Below are positions 11,330 to 21,938 of a DNA stretch of 64,000 bases, piece by piece (position 1 is the first letter of the stretch; every line of letters begins with the position of its first letter). This stretch comes from Takakia lepidozioides (taxonomy: Eukaryota > Streptophyta > Takakiopsida > Takakiales > Takakiaceae), in contig CM060731.1 in the NCBI GenBank assembly GCA_030704615.1, positions 41,168,001-41,232,000 of the forward strand, read 5' to 3'. Below the pieces are notes generated by a model that saw only the letters and a program-made list of their open reading frames with translations, was not told the origin of the DNA and did no database searches. The translations under genes were made by a program, and so were the position numbers.

Positions 11330-12487
11330 ATGTTCTTCCCAATCCCTAACAGCACAATGATGGATATTTCTTTGTGGAGACAATTGCCTCACGAAATATT
11401 GATAAGAGTTCTTGCTTATTTGCCACTCCCTTGTTTATTCCGGTTTCGATGCGTATGTAAGCGATGGCGTTCTATAATTTACTGCCCAGATTTTCTGAAG
11501 ATTGTTGCAGAGACCAAAACTCCATCGTTTGGGTTTGGTCCAGCTGTTTCTTATGTCTATGATTGGGAAGGTTTTCAATGGTTAGCATATGATTCCGCAG
11601 CAAAGAGGTGGCAAATAATGCCATCTCTCTCTCTTTGCTTTGAATCAAAAATGATTAGGTCAAAGATAAAGTTTTGTGCAGAAGCTAGAGGACTCTTATG
11701 TTTGCTAGAAGTTGGCAACTTTGATCTTGTCAAAACTCTTACAATTTGGAATCCAATCACTAATGAATGGAAGGACTTACCCTCTTTCATCCATCAATGG
11801 TCATATCCACTTGTAAGACATATGTTTGTAGATGACACTACCAAGTCATATAAGATCATTTTGGCAGGGAATCAAAATTATGAAGTTGAAGATGAGAGAT
11901 ATCTGACCACCGAGATATTTGATTCAACATCAGGTTTATGGAAAGAAGGCGGAAAGCTCTTACCACAATTAAGGTTCCCATTCTCAAGCGGCGCAATATG
12001 TCATGGCCTTCTCTATCATTTGGCAAGTAGACCGACAACAATGTACGACGTATTGGTTGAATATGATATAGAACAAGATATATGGAGTGAGATCCCTCAT
12101 GTCATTCCAATGGACGCTTATTGCAGTCAGTCCCTTTTCGTATTTCAAGGTCGTTTGTTGATGATGATGCACATCCTTGCTGGTAGTACTGGCTCAGCCG
12201 GTTGTGGCGTCTTTTCTTTAGATTTCAATACAAAACAATGGAGTATATTAATAGAACTACCACAAGAGATATATTCAAACTTTGCATATATCGAGGGTTG
12301 TGTGGCATTTGGTGGTCAGCTATGCGTAACCGGTAATTCATCAAACAGAGATTTGATTGTGGCAGTCTACGACGGGGGCCAAGACGTTTGGATATGGTTA
12401 CCACCATGTCCTCTCATTGGTTTCAATTGTGCTGAACGACATACTACATTTTCTTTTCAACCCAACTTGCATGCAATTAAATTATAG
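11330..12487 (+). CDS. F-box protein with C-terminal kelch/galactose-oxidase-like propeller
   Basis: A single-exon ORF of 385 residues. The F-box spans about residues 15-58, with LWRQLPHEILIRVLAYLP followed by FRFRCVCKRWRSII, the helices that bind SKP1 in SCF ubiquitin ligases. The rest has the spaced Trp, Gly and Asn of a plant F-box-associated beta-propeller: LTIWNPITNEWKDLPS, EIFDSTSGLWKEGGKL, YDIEQDIWSEIPH, FSLDFNTKQWSIL and VYDGGQDVWIWLPPCP. The propeller would recruit the substrate to be ubiquitinated; the target cannot be read. Start: the ATG at 11330 is the first in frame; the MMD ATG at 11357 or 11360 is equally possible and sits closer to the F-box. Intact, no internal stop. Confidence 0.9.
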   Translation: MFFPIPNSTMMDISLWRQLPHEILIRVLAYLPLPCLFRFRCVCKRWRSIIYCPDFLKIVAETKTPSFGFGPAVSYVYDWEGFQWLAYDSAAKRWQIMPSLSLCFESKMIRSKIKFCAEARGLLCLLEVGNFDLVKTLTIWNPITNEWKDLPSFIHQWSYPLVRHMFVDDTTKSYKIILAGNQNYEVEDERYLTTEIFDSTSGLWKEGGKLLPQLRFPFSSGAICHGLLYHLASRPTTMYDVLVEYDIEQDIWSEIPHVIPMDAYCSQSLFVFQGRLLMMMHILAGSTGSAGCGVFSLDFNTKQWSILIELPQEIYSNFAYIEGCVAFGGQLCVTGNSSNRDLIVAVYDGGQDVWIWLPPCPLIGFNCAERHTTFSFQPNLHAIKL

Positions 12488-13999
12488 CTTGAACCCTAAT
12501 TCCACTGCTAGGTTTTGAAGCAAAAGATTCAGGAAGGGAATTTCTGGATCTCGTAAATTTTGCAATCCCTGCTCACAATTTTATTTTTATAATTTTGATA
12601 TACATTCAATTTCCAAAAAGTACAGATTCAATTTTAGTCTTTAAAATAAATTATATCAGTAAAATCAATGTATAATTACCTAAATCATAGCATCTGATGT
12701 AGCAATAAGACTGAAATTCATATCAAACAATATGGATTTAATTTTGAAACAGCTATAACATGGCCAATGTGATTTTTCAAAGCCGCATTAAAGAAATGAT
12801 TGTTGTTTGCTAATAAGATTTTTTTATTTCTGGTGAGATATTCTCATTTATTAATAACATAATATGAGATCATACCACGTGTTTTTTCTTCTTTTGTTTT
12901 GTTTTTGTTTTTTATTTTTATTTTTTGGTAAAATACTGCCGCAAGTGGCCTCCTACGTATTCTACCCACCGCCCCAAGTGGCAAAAAAACGAGTTGGCAC
13001 CTCCAGAAAAGGTCGCTATATGACATGTGGCATATTTTAAGATGTCCACAATGGCAGTCATATGGATTTTCTGGCATCAACCTCTCGTTCATTCTCCTGT
13101 TTTGGCGAAAAACTAGCAAAGAAAGAAAGAAAGAAAGAAAAAAAAAAAAAACTTTATTTTCCTTAATGAGGTAGGAACCCACAAACGCCACTCCCCCCCA
13201 AAAAAAAACAAAAAAAAAGAGCCTTATGGCAAAAACTTTCCAAGGAAAAAAATGTGGGATTGTACATTTATGATTGCACATTGAGAACAGCCCTACCGTT
13301 TTAGGTGATATTCAGCCTAAAAGCACCAAAATAAAGTGGGCTGTGACACCCCTTTGCAAAAAACAATGAGAAATGACAAGACGCCATCAATATATGAAGC
13401 AAGGCAATTTGTTTTGTTTTGTTTTGTTTTGTAGCGTCGTTGAGATCTCCCAAACCGGCTCCAGCATGGTGCTTTGTGCCGTTGGAAAGCCGTGGATGAG
13501 TTGGGGAACATTGACTTGGTCTCATAATTTGTGGACATGTGGTGTAGGAGATAGCGAATTTCAAATACTTTTGATTGCTGGAAATTCTTGGAAAGTGGGC
13601 TTTCCTAGAGCAGTGATTGGCCCTTCATGTGGGAGAGATGGAATTTCAAGTACTTTAGGTCACCGAAAATTCGTGAAAAATAGCAAAGTGGGCTTTCTTG
13701 GAACAATGGTATGAGATGTCTCCTACATATAAATATATATGACGCAAACCGAAGTCAACGTAAATAAGAGCATCTTCCCCTTGCGGGTACTGCCCCTTTC
13801 GGGGGTGGGCTACATCTATGAAGCTCGGCTTACTACGTGCCCAATTGGCCGTGTTTTACCGAGATAAGTCTCACCGAGAGAGGTCTATTCCCTGAAGACT
13901 TATCTAATAGCTATTCAAGTACTTTTGGTCGCCGAAAATACGTGCAAACAGTGAAGTGGGCTTTCCTAGAACAATCATGATTGAATTACTACTCTTCAC
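12488..13999. other. Spacer with low-complexity tracts and a threefold ~65-bp repeat
   Basis: No gene recognised. It holds T/A-rich tracts, a (GAAA)n run near 13119-13140 and (TTTTG)n near 13409-13432. Three copies of a unit containing TTTCAAGTACTTT and later AGTGGGCTTTC occur at about 13556-13615, 13642-13710 and 13913-13975. The ORF at 12844-13281 on the minus strand is homopolymer-driven and not accepted as a gene. Confidence 0.55.
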
Positions 14000-14415
14000 A
14001 CATGGGCTTCGACATTGGAGATGCACTTGGATACATAGGGATTGCACTTGGATTTAGATGAAGGCACTTGGGCCAAGAGCAGAGGCTACCCTAGAGGTCG
14101 CACTTGGCCTCGACATAAGAGACGCATTGGGATACATATGAGATCTTGCACTTGGGCTTAGTTGACACTGGACACTTGGGCCAACGGCACAAACTACCCT
14201 AGAGGTCGCACTTGGGGCCTCAACATAGGAGACGCACTTGGTTACATAGGAGATTGCATTGGGCTTAGATGACATCATACACTTGGGCCAATGGCACATG
14301 CCACCCTAGAGGTTGCACTTGGGCCTCAACATAGTAGACGCACTTGGATACATAGGAGATTGCATTGGGCTTAGATGACACCAGACACTTGGGCAACGGC
14401 ACAGGCCACCCTAGT
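14000..14415. repeat. ~101-110 bp tandem repeat, four copies
   Basis: Units begin with GACATTGGAGATGCACTTGG-like sequence at about 14011, 14112, 14222 and 14328. Each contains ATACATAGGAGATTGCA, GGGCTTAGATGACA, CACTTGGGCCAA and CACCCTAGAGGT. Divergence between units is modest, so the array is probably fairly young. No coding role seen. Confidence 0.8.
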
Positions 14416-14441
14416 TCAAGATGAATATAACTCATTAAACA

Positions 14442-15272
14442 TTAATAATACTTAGAGCTTGACTAAACTCCATGAGGGACGGCTTGCCGTTGGGTGCAAA
14501 TGGTCCTTTCGTATTAAATATGATCCTAATGGTTCCATCGATAAATACAAAGCACGTCTAATTGCCATAAGGTATACTCAATTGTATGGCATAGATTTTT
14601 TTGCTAGTATTTAAAACAAATTCCTTACGGTTATTATTAGCATTGGCAGCCTACTATGACATGGACATAGTTCAAATGGACGTTAAGACGGCCTTTTCAC
14701 ATGGGAATTTACAAGAAGAATTATGTATACGTCAACACGCGGGATTTATTCGTCAAGGGAAAGATCCATTAGTATCTAAACTCAATAAATCGATTTATGG
14801 ATTGAAACAAGCATCACGGGCATGGTATCAAAAGATAGATGCACATTTACTGCTCACTAATTTTCAGAAATGCATTGCAGATAGTAATGTTTATTACAAG
14901 CAAGTCACCACTAACTATATTATATTGGCACGGTATATGATCTCTTTATCTTTACTAACGAGTCTAAGGGATTACTGAGTGAAGTAAGAGAGTGGTTAGA
15001 ATCTAATGATGTACAAAACATAATTAAGTCATGGTCTAGGCATCGAAGTTAAAAGAGATAGAACATTAAAAACCATCCCAGTCAATCCATATACATTAGG
15101 GATATTCTCAACAGATTTAAAATGGATAAATTGTAAACCAGTGAGTATCCCATTAGAGATAGGTCTAAAATTAACTAAAGAACAAAGTCCACAATCTAAA
15201 GACAAAGAAGAACTTATGAAAAATGTCCCCTACAAAGAAGTTGTTGGAAGTTTGGTTTTTGCTACTGTATGA
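14442..15272 (+). pseudogene. Ty1/copia reverse transcriptase remnant
   Basis: Conceptual translation in shifting frames gives copia polymerase blocks in the right order: SLTKLHEGRL, KYKARLIA, VQMDVKTAF (the first catalytic Asp block), KSIYGLKQASRAWY, and far downstream VPYKEVVGSL, which sits just before RNase H. An in-frame TAG replaces the expected Trp codon near 14454, a frameshift lies near 14600, and the YVDD box cannot be found. No LTRs or integrase were seen nearby. It is a dead internal fragment of a copia element; only its polymerase core is recognisable. Confidence 0.85.
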
Positions 15273-16008
15273 CTTGCTGAAGACCCGACATTCCTTTTTG
15301 CTACAACTAAGACAAGAGTCCCCGACATTCCTTTTTGCTATGAGTTCCACAAGACACCGACATTCACTGGACCTTAAAGAAACTTTATTTTTATTTTCAT
15401 CCATAAGTCAAAGTAACCTTGGGCACTCAAGGGTTAATAAACTAAGAAAATTTTAGATATGTATTATGGAATGCCCCCCCCCCCCAACATGCCATTGTGG
15501 CAAGTAAGGTGGTGGGGAGCCAGAGGGCGAGCTGTTTCCAAAACTGCCATAATGGCATGTGGGGGCCCATTCCACAGCGTTAAGGATTTGCGTTTGCCGC
15601 CCTCTCATTGGCTTGCAATCCATAATCAAGCATATTATGTTTCATAATGTGCCAGTGCAAATGGCATAATGTGCTAGTGGCAATAGGCCTAGAATTCTAC
15701 TTTTTAATCCTCCTCCAAGTCGCCATACTAAGTAGGCAAAATCCTCAGCGTGAACAGAAGAGACAACATGGGGTGGCCAAAATACATAGGTAGGGCCGAA
15801 TCCTGGCCGAATCCTTGCCGACTTGTGGACTGAGCATGAGTGTATCCGCTAGTTTACAGCTTCTATACGAGAAATTTGAAGGATCATGAGCTCCAAAAAT
15901 CTGCCGAGGTTGCAAGGATGTTTTCTACGAGTGTGTATAAGTTTGTGGTGACTCATTTGAGACTTGAGAATTGCGTGGGTCCGTGACCGTTTAGCAATCC
16001 AGCCAGGT
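15273..16008. other. Spacer upstream of the oxygenase gene
   Basis: Contains CGACATTCCTTTTTGCTA twice (about 15287 and 15323) and a run of C at 15473-15485. It probably includes the oxygenase promoter. No gene seen. Confidence 0.4.
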
Positions 16009-17496
16009 ATGGCGCGCAAAGATGGCATGCCGGCAGTTTCCCAAACAAGCTCTCAATCACATGGAAAGTTGAGTGCAGCACTCTCTACCCCCTTCGATAA
16101 CCGTGGCCTTGCGCTGGGAGCCGCTATATTAGCTCCAACAGATACCGCCGCATGTGAAAGCATGTCAGTTGTTTCAAAGCTCTTTGGCACCGGTGGTGGT
16201 CCGTCCCCGGCCAAGTCTCAAAAAGAGATTCCAGTGATAGACTTTGCGGAACTAGAAAGTAACGAGCGATCCCGCATCATAGCTGAGGTGGGGCGTGCAT
16301 GCCACGAGTGGGGAGGTTTTTAGCTGTTGAATCATGGGGTCTTGATGCAACCGTTGATGGACCAAATTAAAGAATTATTTTCTTCACCAATGGAGGAGAA
16401 ACTTGCTTATTCTCAACTCGTTAGCGGAAATCTAGTGCAGCTTGAAGGCTACTGCCCAACATACGGACCCTATGACTTCGTCTTCCGAGAAAACACCCTC
16501 TTGAATTTACTGCCAGCTTCCCGGCGAGACTACAGGTGGTGGCCTAAGAAACTAGCCTCACTCAGGTGCGTGATGGGGGCAGACAAGCCTATTTGAAATA
16601 TTTCTGGATATTGTAATAAGATGGGAGTCTAAACTTCGAAGTAAGAATCCAATTGGTACCTTTGAAGTATTTTAACACATGAGCTACTAACACGCTGTTG
16701 CTGTCCATCTCGGTGCTGTCACTAAATGGCAGTGAGACAGTTGATGCATATGCAACAGACTTGCAGAAGCTCCTAGAAACGCTTTTGGCTTTGCTCTCGG
16801 AGAGTTTGGGCTTGCAACCACTGTCCTTGCAGGTGGCTATCGGTCATTCTACCCACTCGGACATGCATCAGTTATGCTACCATGGTCAACCTCAGGATCA
16901 TGAATTTGAAGTGTTGCCGACACATAGTGATACTGGCCTCATAACAATTCTCTTGGCAAAAGAAGTAGAACATGAAGCTTTGCAAGTTCTAAATCCGGAG
17001 GGTGAATGGGTGACTATAAGACCCATGCCGGGAGCTCTTATTATCTTCCCTGGAGACCAACTACAGGTACAAGCCTGCACGCGTAGTAATTTTAGCAGTT
17101 GATTATTCTGATCACCAATAGACAATGTACCCAATAATCGATTAACATGTAACGTCTGGCTTTGGTCTTCCCCTGCGGGTGGTTCATGTCAAATTCTGTT
17201 GGAATACAATTTCATAAGCTTGACATTGAATGTGAATCCTACAGATGCTCACTAATGGAAGAACCAAGAGCTCTACGCATCGTGTGATAATGGGGCCTAA
17301 CACTCGCTGTTCCGCTGCCACCAGCTTTGAGCTTCCTCCAGACATGAAAATTACTACCATGCCTGAGTTAATTGATCAAGACCATCCCCAACAATACAGA
17401 AGTTACTCACTCAACAAACGAAGGCCGTTCATGGCTAAGGGTGAATTTATGGTGGGAAAAGACTTTTGTAGAGTGGAGCCTATTTCTGTTTCGTAA
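16009..17496 (+). pseudogene. 2-oxoglutarate/Fe(II)-dependent oxygenase (DOXC type) with one in-frame stop
   Basis: Exons 16009-16565, 16733-17066 and 17245-17496 join in phase to 380 codons plus stop, the usual length of plant 2-ODDs. The N-terminal DIOX_N part has EIPVIDFAELES and HEWGGF. The catalytic part has LPTHSDTGL (H250, D252), STHRV (H309) and RCS (318-320), i.e. the HxD...H iron triad and the RxS motif that holds 2-oxoglutarate. Such enzymes hydroxylate or desaturate hormones, flavonoids or other metabolites; the substrate cannot be read. Codon 105 (16321-16323) is TAG exactly where the family has Gln (GGF-x-LLNHGV), one C-to-T step from CAG. Everything else is open. So this is a young pseudogene, a readthrough/alternatively spliced gene, or a base error. 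Confidence 0.85.
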
Positions 17497-17544
17497 TAAA
17501 TCACTGAGGACCTACTCACAACCGACTCACACACATCATTGTGT

Positions 17545-17552
17545 GTGTGTGA

Positions 17553-17590
<38 letters not shown>
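17545..17590. repeat. (GT)n and (AG)n microsatellite
   Basis: A short GTGTGTGTGT tract followed by about 18 AG units just after the oxygenase stop, likely in its 3' UTR. Confidence 0.85.
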
Positions 17591-17592
<2 letters not shown>

Positions 17593-19944
17593 ACTGTTCA
17601 TATAATGTTGATCATTGGAGTTTGAGACAACAGAAGTATAACACAGATCTAATGGTTTGCAAAACTATTGTTCAAATGTAACCGATTAGAACCAATGTAG
17701 CTATTCATACAACCAAATAGCTCTAGCACTTCACACAGGTTTACAACAGTTGTGTATGTTCACCAGACTAGATGAATCCCTAGACTAATGAGATTATCAC
17801 ATCATTCTAATACTCTCCCTTTATATATCCGGATCTTGAAATCTTCTCAAGACCAAGTAAGAATTCCTCCAAAAGCTTCTCTCCAATAATCATGCTTTAG
17901 TTTTGGGCAGTGGCTTAGTCGATACAGCCTGAGGAGAAGATCATTTCCTATGCTTTTATTCTTATGCTACTTCTAGAGTTTTAGCTCATTTCATTAAAAT
18001 AACAACACAAAAGTTGTCTCGGCTAGTGTTTCCTTGGGGGAAAAAAAAAGCACACAAAAAAAGAAATTTGATAGCACTTAATATATTATACTCATTTGAG
18101 TATGCAGGATTTTCGAGGTATGTACCAGTGGTGTGTGGGTACATTGTTTAGACATACCCTGCGAACCTGGGCACTACGCTACATCTATAATCTTGGTTTT
18201 TTTGTTGGTAATTTCCTCTTGATTATCTTGATGGTTTCCTCTGGGGATGGCCTAGGTAATTTCCTCTTGGATTACCTCTCCCTCCCATGCCATTGTTATT
18301 ATTATATCTACCAAGTCACACCTCACGCGCTTCGTTCCCTCACATCCTTTATTACTAATAAGCGATAATTTGAATCCAACCCCTCTCCGGTGGGCCTAGG
18401 TACCCTAGGTACCTCTATTTGCCTCCTTGGCACCTGTTTTCTTATAGGGGCCATCCCCGAAATGAGGCAGTAGCAGTGAGGCGAAGTGGCTCTTAGTTAC
18501 ACCGGTTTCGGCAGAGTCTTCTCTCTCTCTCTCTCTCTCTCGCTACCAAGTCTCCCTTAATTGCCTTGTCCTCGGAACAGCTAACTTGGATGGGGACTTC
18601 AATTTGAAAGTCTTTAACCGGGTTTAAAGTACTGGATGAGGTTGATACCAAGCAGCCAGATAGGCTAGCTGACCTTGTATGCGGTTGAGTCTGAATGTCG
18701 TGTGAGTGAAAAATATGGTACTTTGAATGATTTTTGCCAATCCTAAAAAAACTCAAGCCACCATGGTGGCAATGACAAGAAATTATGGTTGGCCCTTCAA
18801 CGTCTGCATGAGCCCAAAAAATGTCAGCAAATACAAGTACCAAGGACTACTAAGAGTGCAATGGTGACTTCAACCATTGATATTTGTCAAAACCTCTCAA
18901 ACTCACTACAATACCATAAGCAGAAACTATAGGTCTAACATCGAGGGGTTTGAAAGGACAAATGAGTTATGAAGGTGTTTACCATACACAAATTCAGCAC
19001 AAAAAAAAACTCATTCGCTTCTTATCTAATACCCATGTGGAAGGTGGGACAACCAGTGTTGTGCGGGTATCATAATTTTAATATACTAGGCATGGTAGGT
19101 TATGGAGAGTTGCTTTGTAATTCTGATATCATTCTAAGTATTGTGGAATGACAAGTTTGCAAGTAATAGACTGATATAAGCATGTCCCTTAGATACGTAC
19201 AATATATGGTATCATTTGTATGCGTTCATTTTTTTATATTAGTTGAATATCAACACGGGTATCGATACTTTTCACCACTATCATATATACTCAAAATGCA
19301 CCAAATTGAACAAAGATTTCATTGTTGAACCCAATTTTGGGCAATGCAAACCCATTCAACATGAAAGATGAAACATAATAAACATAACATGCAACTTTCA
19401 AAAGAACATACAAAAGATTGTACACAATTGAGGGGCAGAATGCAAAGATTGTTGTGTGCATGTCATTCAGAAATGCATAAATATGCCATAGTCCAACAAA
19501 AGAGATATTCTACTAAGTAGAAGTCGTCCACTCCCATTATGTGCCTTTAGTGTCTGCAAGACCCTACCCAGTTTGCACAACCAAATCTCAAGCAATCTGT
19601 GCCTACAACATGAATTCTAAGCTCTCAGAGCCGCACAATACTGGTAGCAGCCTGATACGAAATGGGAGCCCCAAACCCTAATCCATGGGATACCATGGGT
19701 TTTCGACCTACCACTTGCCGGACTGGTAAGTTCTCAGAAAAACCTGCTGATACCTACTATTGATACCCGTGAAGACGGGCAAGTATAAGTTAATTCACTA
19801 TAGAACTTATTCCAACGTTCCAAGTTACCTGAGATTATTTTCACGGAGAGATACTCCAATACTGAAATGAGTAAATTTATGTAATTAAAGGTTGGCATCA
19901 TCGTCTGTATCATTCAACGAGGCACGCACCAGAAGGCAGCGGCC
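17591..19944. other. Spacer without recognisable gene
   Basis: No coding exon recognised. GGTAATTTCCTCTTG is duplicated (about 18209 and 18258) and a (TC)n tract lies at 18521-18541. The stretch 17640-17930 has the look of old retroelement sequence but no domain can be read. Confidence 0.4.
18521..18541. repeat. (TC)n microsatellite
   Basis: About ten TC units in the spacer between the oxygenase and the SDR gene. Confidence 0.85.
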
Positions 19945-21938
19945 ATGGCCGCTTCGCAATGCGTGCACCACCCTGCAGGAGCGTCTCTAAGGCCAGCTCG
20001 TGCAGGCCATGTGTTCCTGTCACCGAAGCCATGTCCGGTGCGCATCAAAGAAGGGGTGGGGTGCATGGAGCAGGCCGTGGAAAGGGTATTCTTGAGCAAA
20101 AGTCATGTTCGTCGTTTGCATGTGAGTAGATGTCATCCGTGCCGTGCTCTCTGCTTCTCCTCGGACTATTTGTTGGTGGGTTTCTTGCATATCCCACATA
20201 ATAACTCTTCTACACAATCGTGCCCCATAATGCACTTTTTGATGTCTTCTGGGGCTTATCTGACAATTGTCAGTGTGCCGGCTTGTGATATAATTTGACT
20301 CACGGAAAGACATTAATTCATGTATGCCTATAGTTAGTCAAGCATCTGATATCAATTTCTAAGGCATTCCCCCGATCGATATCACCGCGGGTGCTTGCGT
20401 GTTGCTGCGAGTACTCTATCAATATCTGCAACTAGTCATTGCTGTTGTTACAGCTGACCATGATGATTGAACTCTCTATACACTGTTAAGGCACTCCGAC
20501 TCCGGCAATTTTGCACATTCTGAATTTGTGAATTACTCTAGACACCGGAACATGAGTTGTTTCCTGAGTCTTTATTCTATAGGATTCACCGCATACCTTG
20601 CAGCTGTAGTGAGCTCGATTTTTATGAGAGTTCACATTTGCAGATCAGGGCGAGGTGTATGAAAGCAGGGCGACTTGAGATAGATTGCGGTGAAGAAAAG
20701 AAGAAGGGCATTGTTATTACCGGCGCAAGCAAGGGGCTTGGCTATGCTCTGGCTCGTCAATTTCTGGCTGGCAAGAATAGTGTGGTTGTATGTGCCCGCA
20801 ACGAAGAGCAGTTGGTGGCTGCCATAGTTGCCTTGCAAGCTGAATTCGAAGGTGCCACCATCCATGGAATGCGTTGTGATGTCTCAAGTGTAGCAGATGT
20901 TGCTGCCTTTGCCTCCTTTGCAGCCGAGAAGCTTGGCATCATCCATATTTGGCTCAACAATGCTGGTATAAATTTGCATACTTCTTCCACACTTTTTGTC
21001 AGGGTCAGGCAATTTGCATGAGTGCTGTGGAAGAGTGCACTGGTTGTCTGTGAGCTGTAAAGTTACCCGAAAACAAGAGGGCCCCCAGCCACAGCAATCT
21101 AATTCTGGCAGACAGACAGTAATTGAGGGGGCAGAAAATGTATCTCTTAGGGATGAATTTCTAACAAGAGGAATGGTGCATGCAGGGGAGGTGACAGGAA
21201 AGAAACTACTAGCAGATTTGGAGGCCTCAGAAATAGTGCGTGTCAGCGGGACCAATGTGGTGGGGTCATTGCTATGTTGCCGAGAAGCTATTCGCCTCAT
21301 GCGCCTGCAGCCACCTAGTGCTGTGCCCATTTACCACATCTTTAACATGGGCTTCTCTAGCTGGGGTGCCAACTTCACAAAGTCGGCATGCACTCACAAG
21401 ACTACAAAGGTTGCCTTGACACAGCTTACGCGGTCTTTAACAGAGGAGCTTAAAGATGCAGGTATAGGCCGACTGTCCTGGCCGTAAGCTTAGCTCCACC
21501 ATGAGATTGCACTGCCACTATGTTGTGTTCAAGGGGTAGACACTCCTCCAGTGTGGTTGCAAGTGCTAAAGGGACTGCATATGATTGCCAATGCTATGGG
21601 TGGATGGGCCAGGTTTGAGCAGTGTTGGGGTGCACAATTTATCACCAGGAATGGTGTTGACAGATCTGTTATTGAAAGATTCTACACCAGTGGCCCGCCG
21701 ATTTTTCAACACGCTGGCAGAGGAGCCACAGACAGTCGCCACAAGCTTAGCCCCTCGCATATTTGCAGTGCAAGGAACAGGGCAAAGTATTGCTTATCTG
21801 TCTCCAGCCTCTGCATTTTTCAAAGTAGCTCTGGGGTTCCCACAAATAATATCAGGTGGTCGGTTTTTTGACAAGGATGGAAATCGGGTTATGGTTGAGG
21901 GAAGCAGATATCAAGAAAATGGCATAAAAATATCTTAG
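19945..21938 (+). CDS. NYC1/NOL-like chlorophyll b reductase-type SDR, four exons, altered active site
   Basis: Exons 19945-20121, 20644-20965, 21186-21461 and 21613-21938 join in phase to 366 residues. The first 59 residues are Ala/Arg/Ser-rich and read as a plastid transit peptide. The Rossmann part has IVITGASKGLG (82-92), VCARNEEQL, MRCDVSSV and WLNNAG; later come VVGSLLCCREAI and NLSPGMVLTDLLL. NYC1 and NOL reduce chlorophyll b to 7-hydroxymethyl chlorophyll a in thylakoids, starting light-harvesting complex breakdown. SPGMVLTDLL and the GRFFDKDGNRV tail point to this clade. The catalytic YxxxK reads HKTTK (H237, K241): Tyr is replaced by His, one T-to-C step. Either an inactive paralogue or an unusual variant. 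The exon 3 start at 21198 is an alternative. NAD(P) binding looks intact. Confidence 0.8.

Noticed and set aside
12844-13281. 145-codon minus-strand ORF rich in Phe
   Set aside because: Produced by poly-A/poly-T tracts; no recognisable protein features.
15964-16008. Earlier start of the oxygenase frame at 15964
   Set aside because: That codon is TTG; the first in-frame ATG is 16009.
19914-20313. Minus-strand ORFs over the first SDR exon
   Set aside because: They are antisense shadows of the transit-peptide exon on the plus strand.
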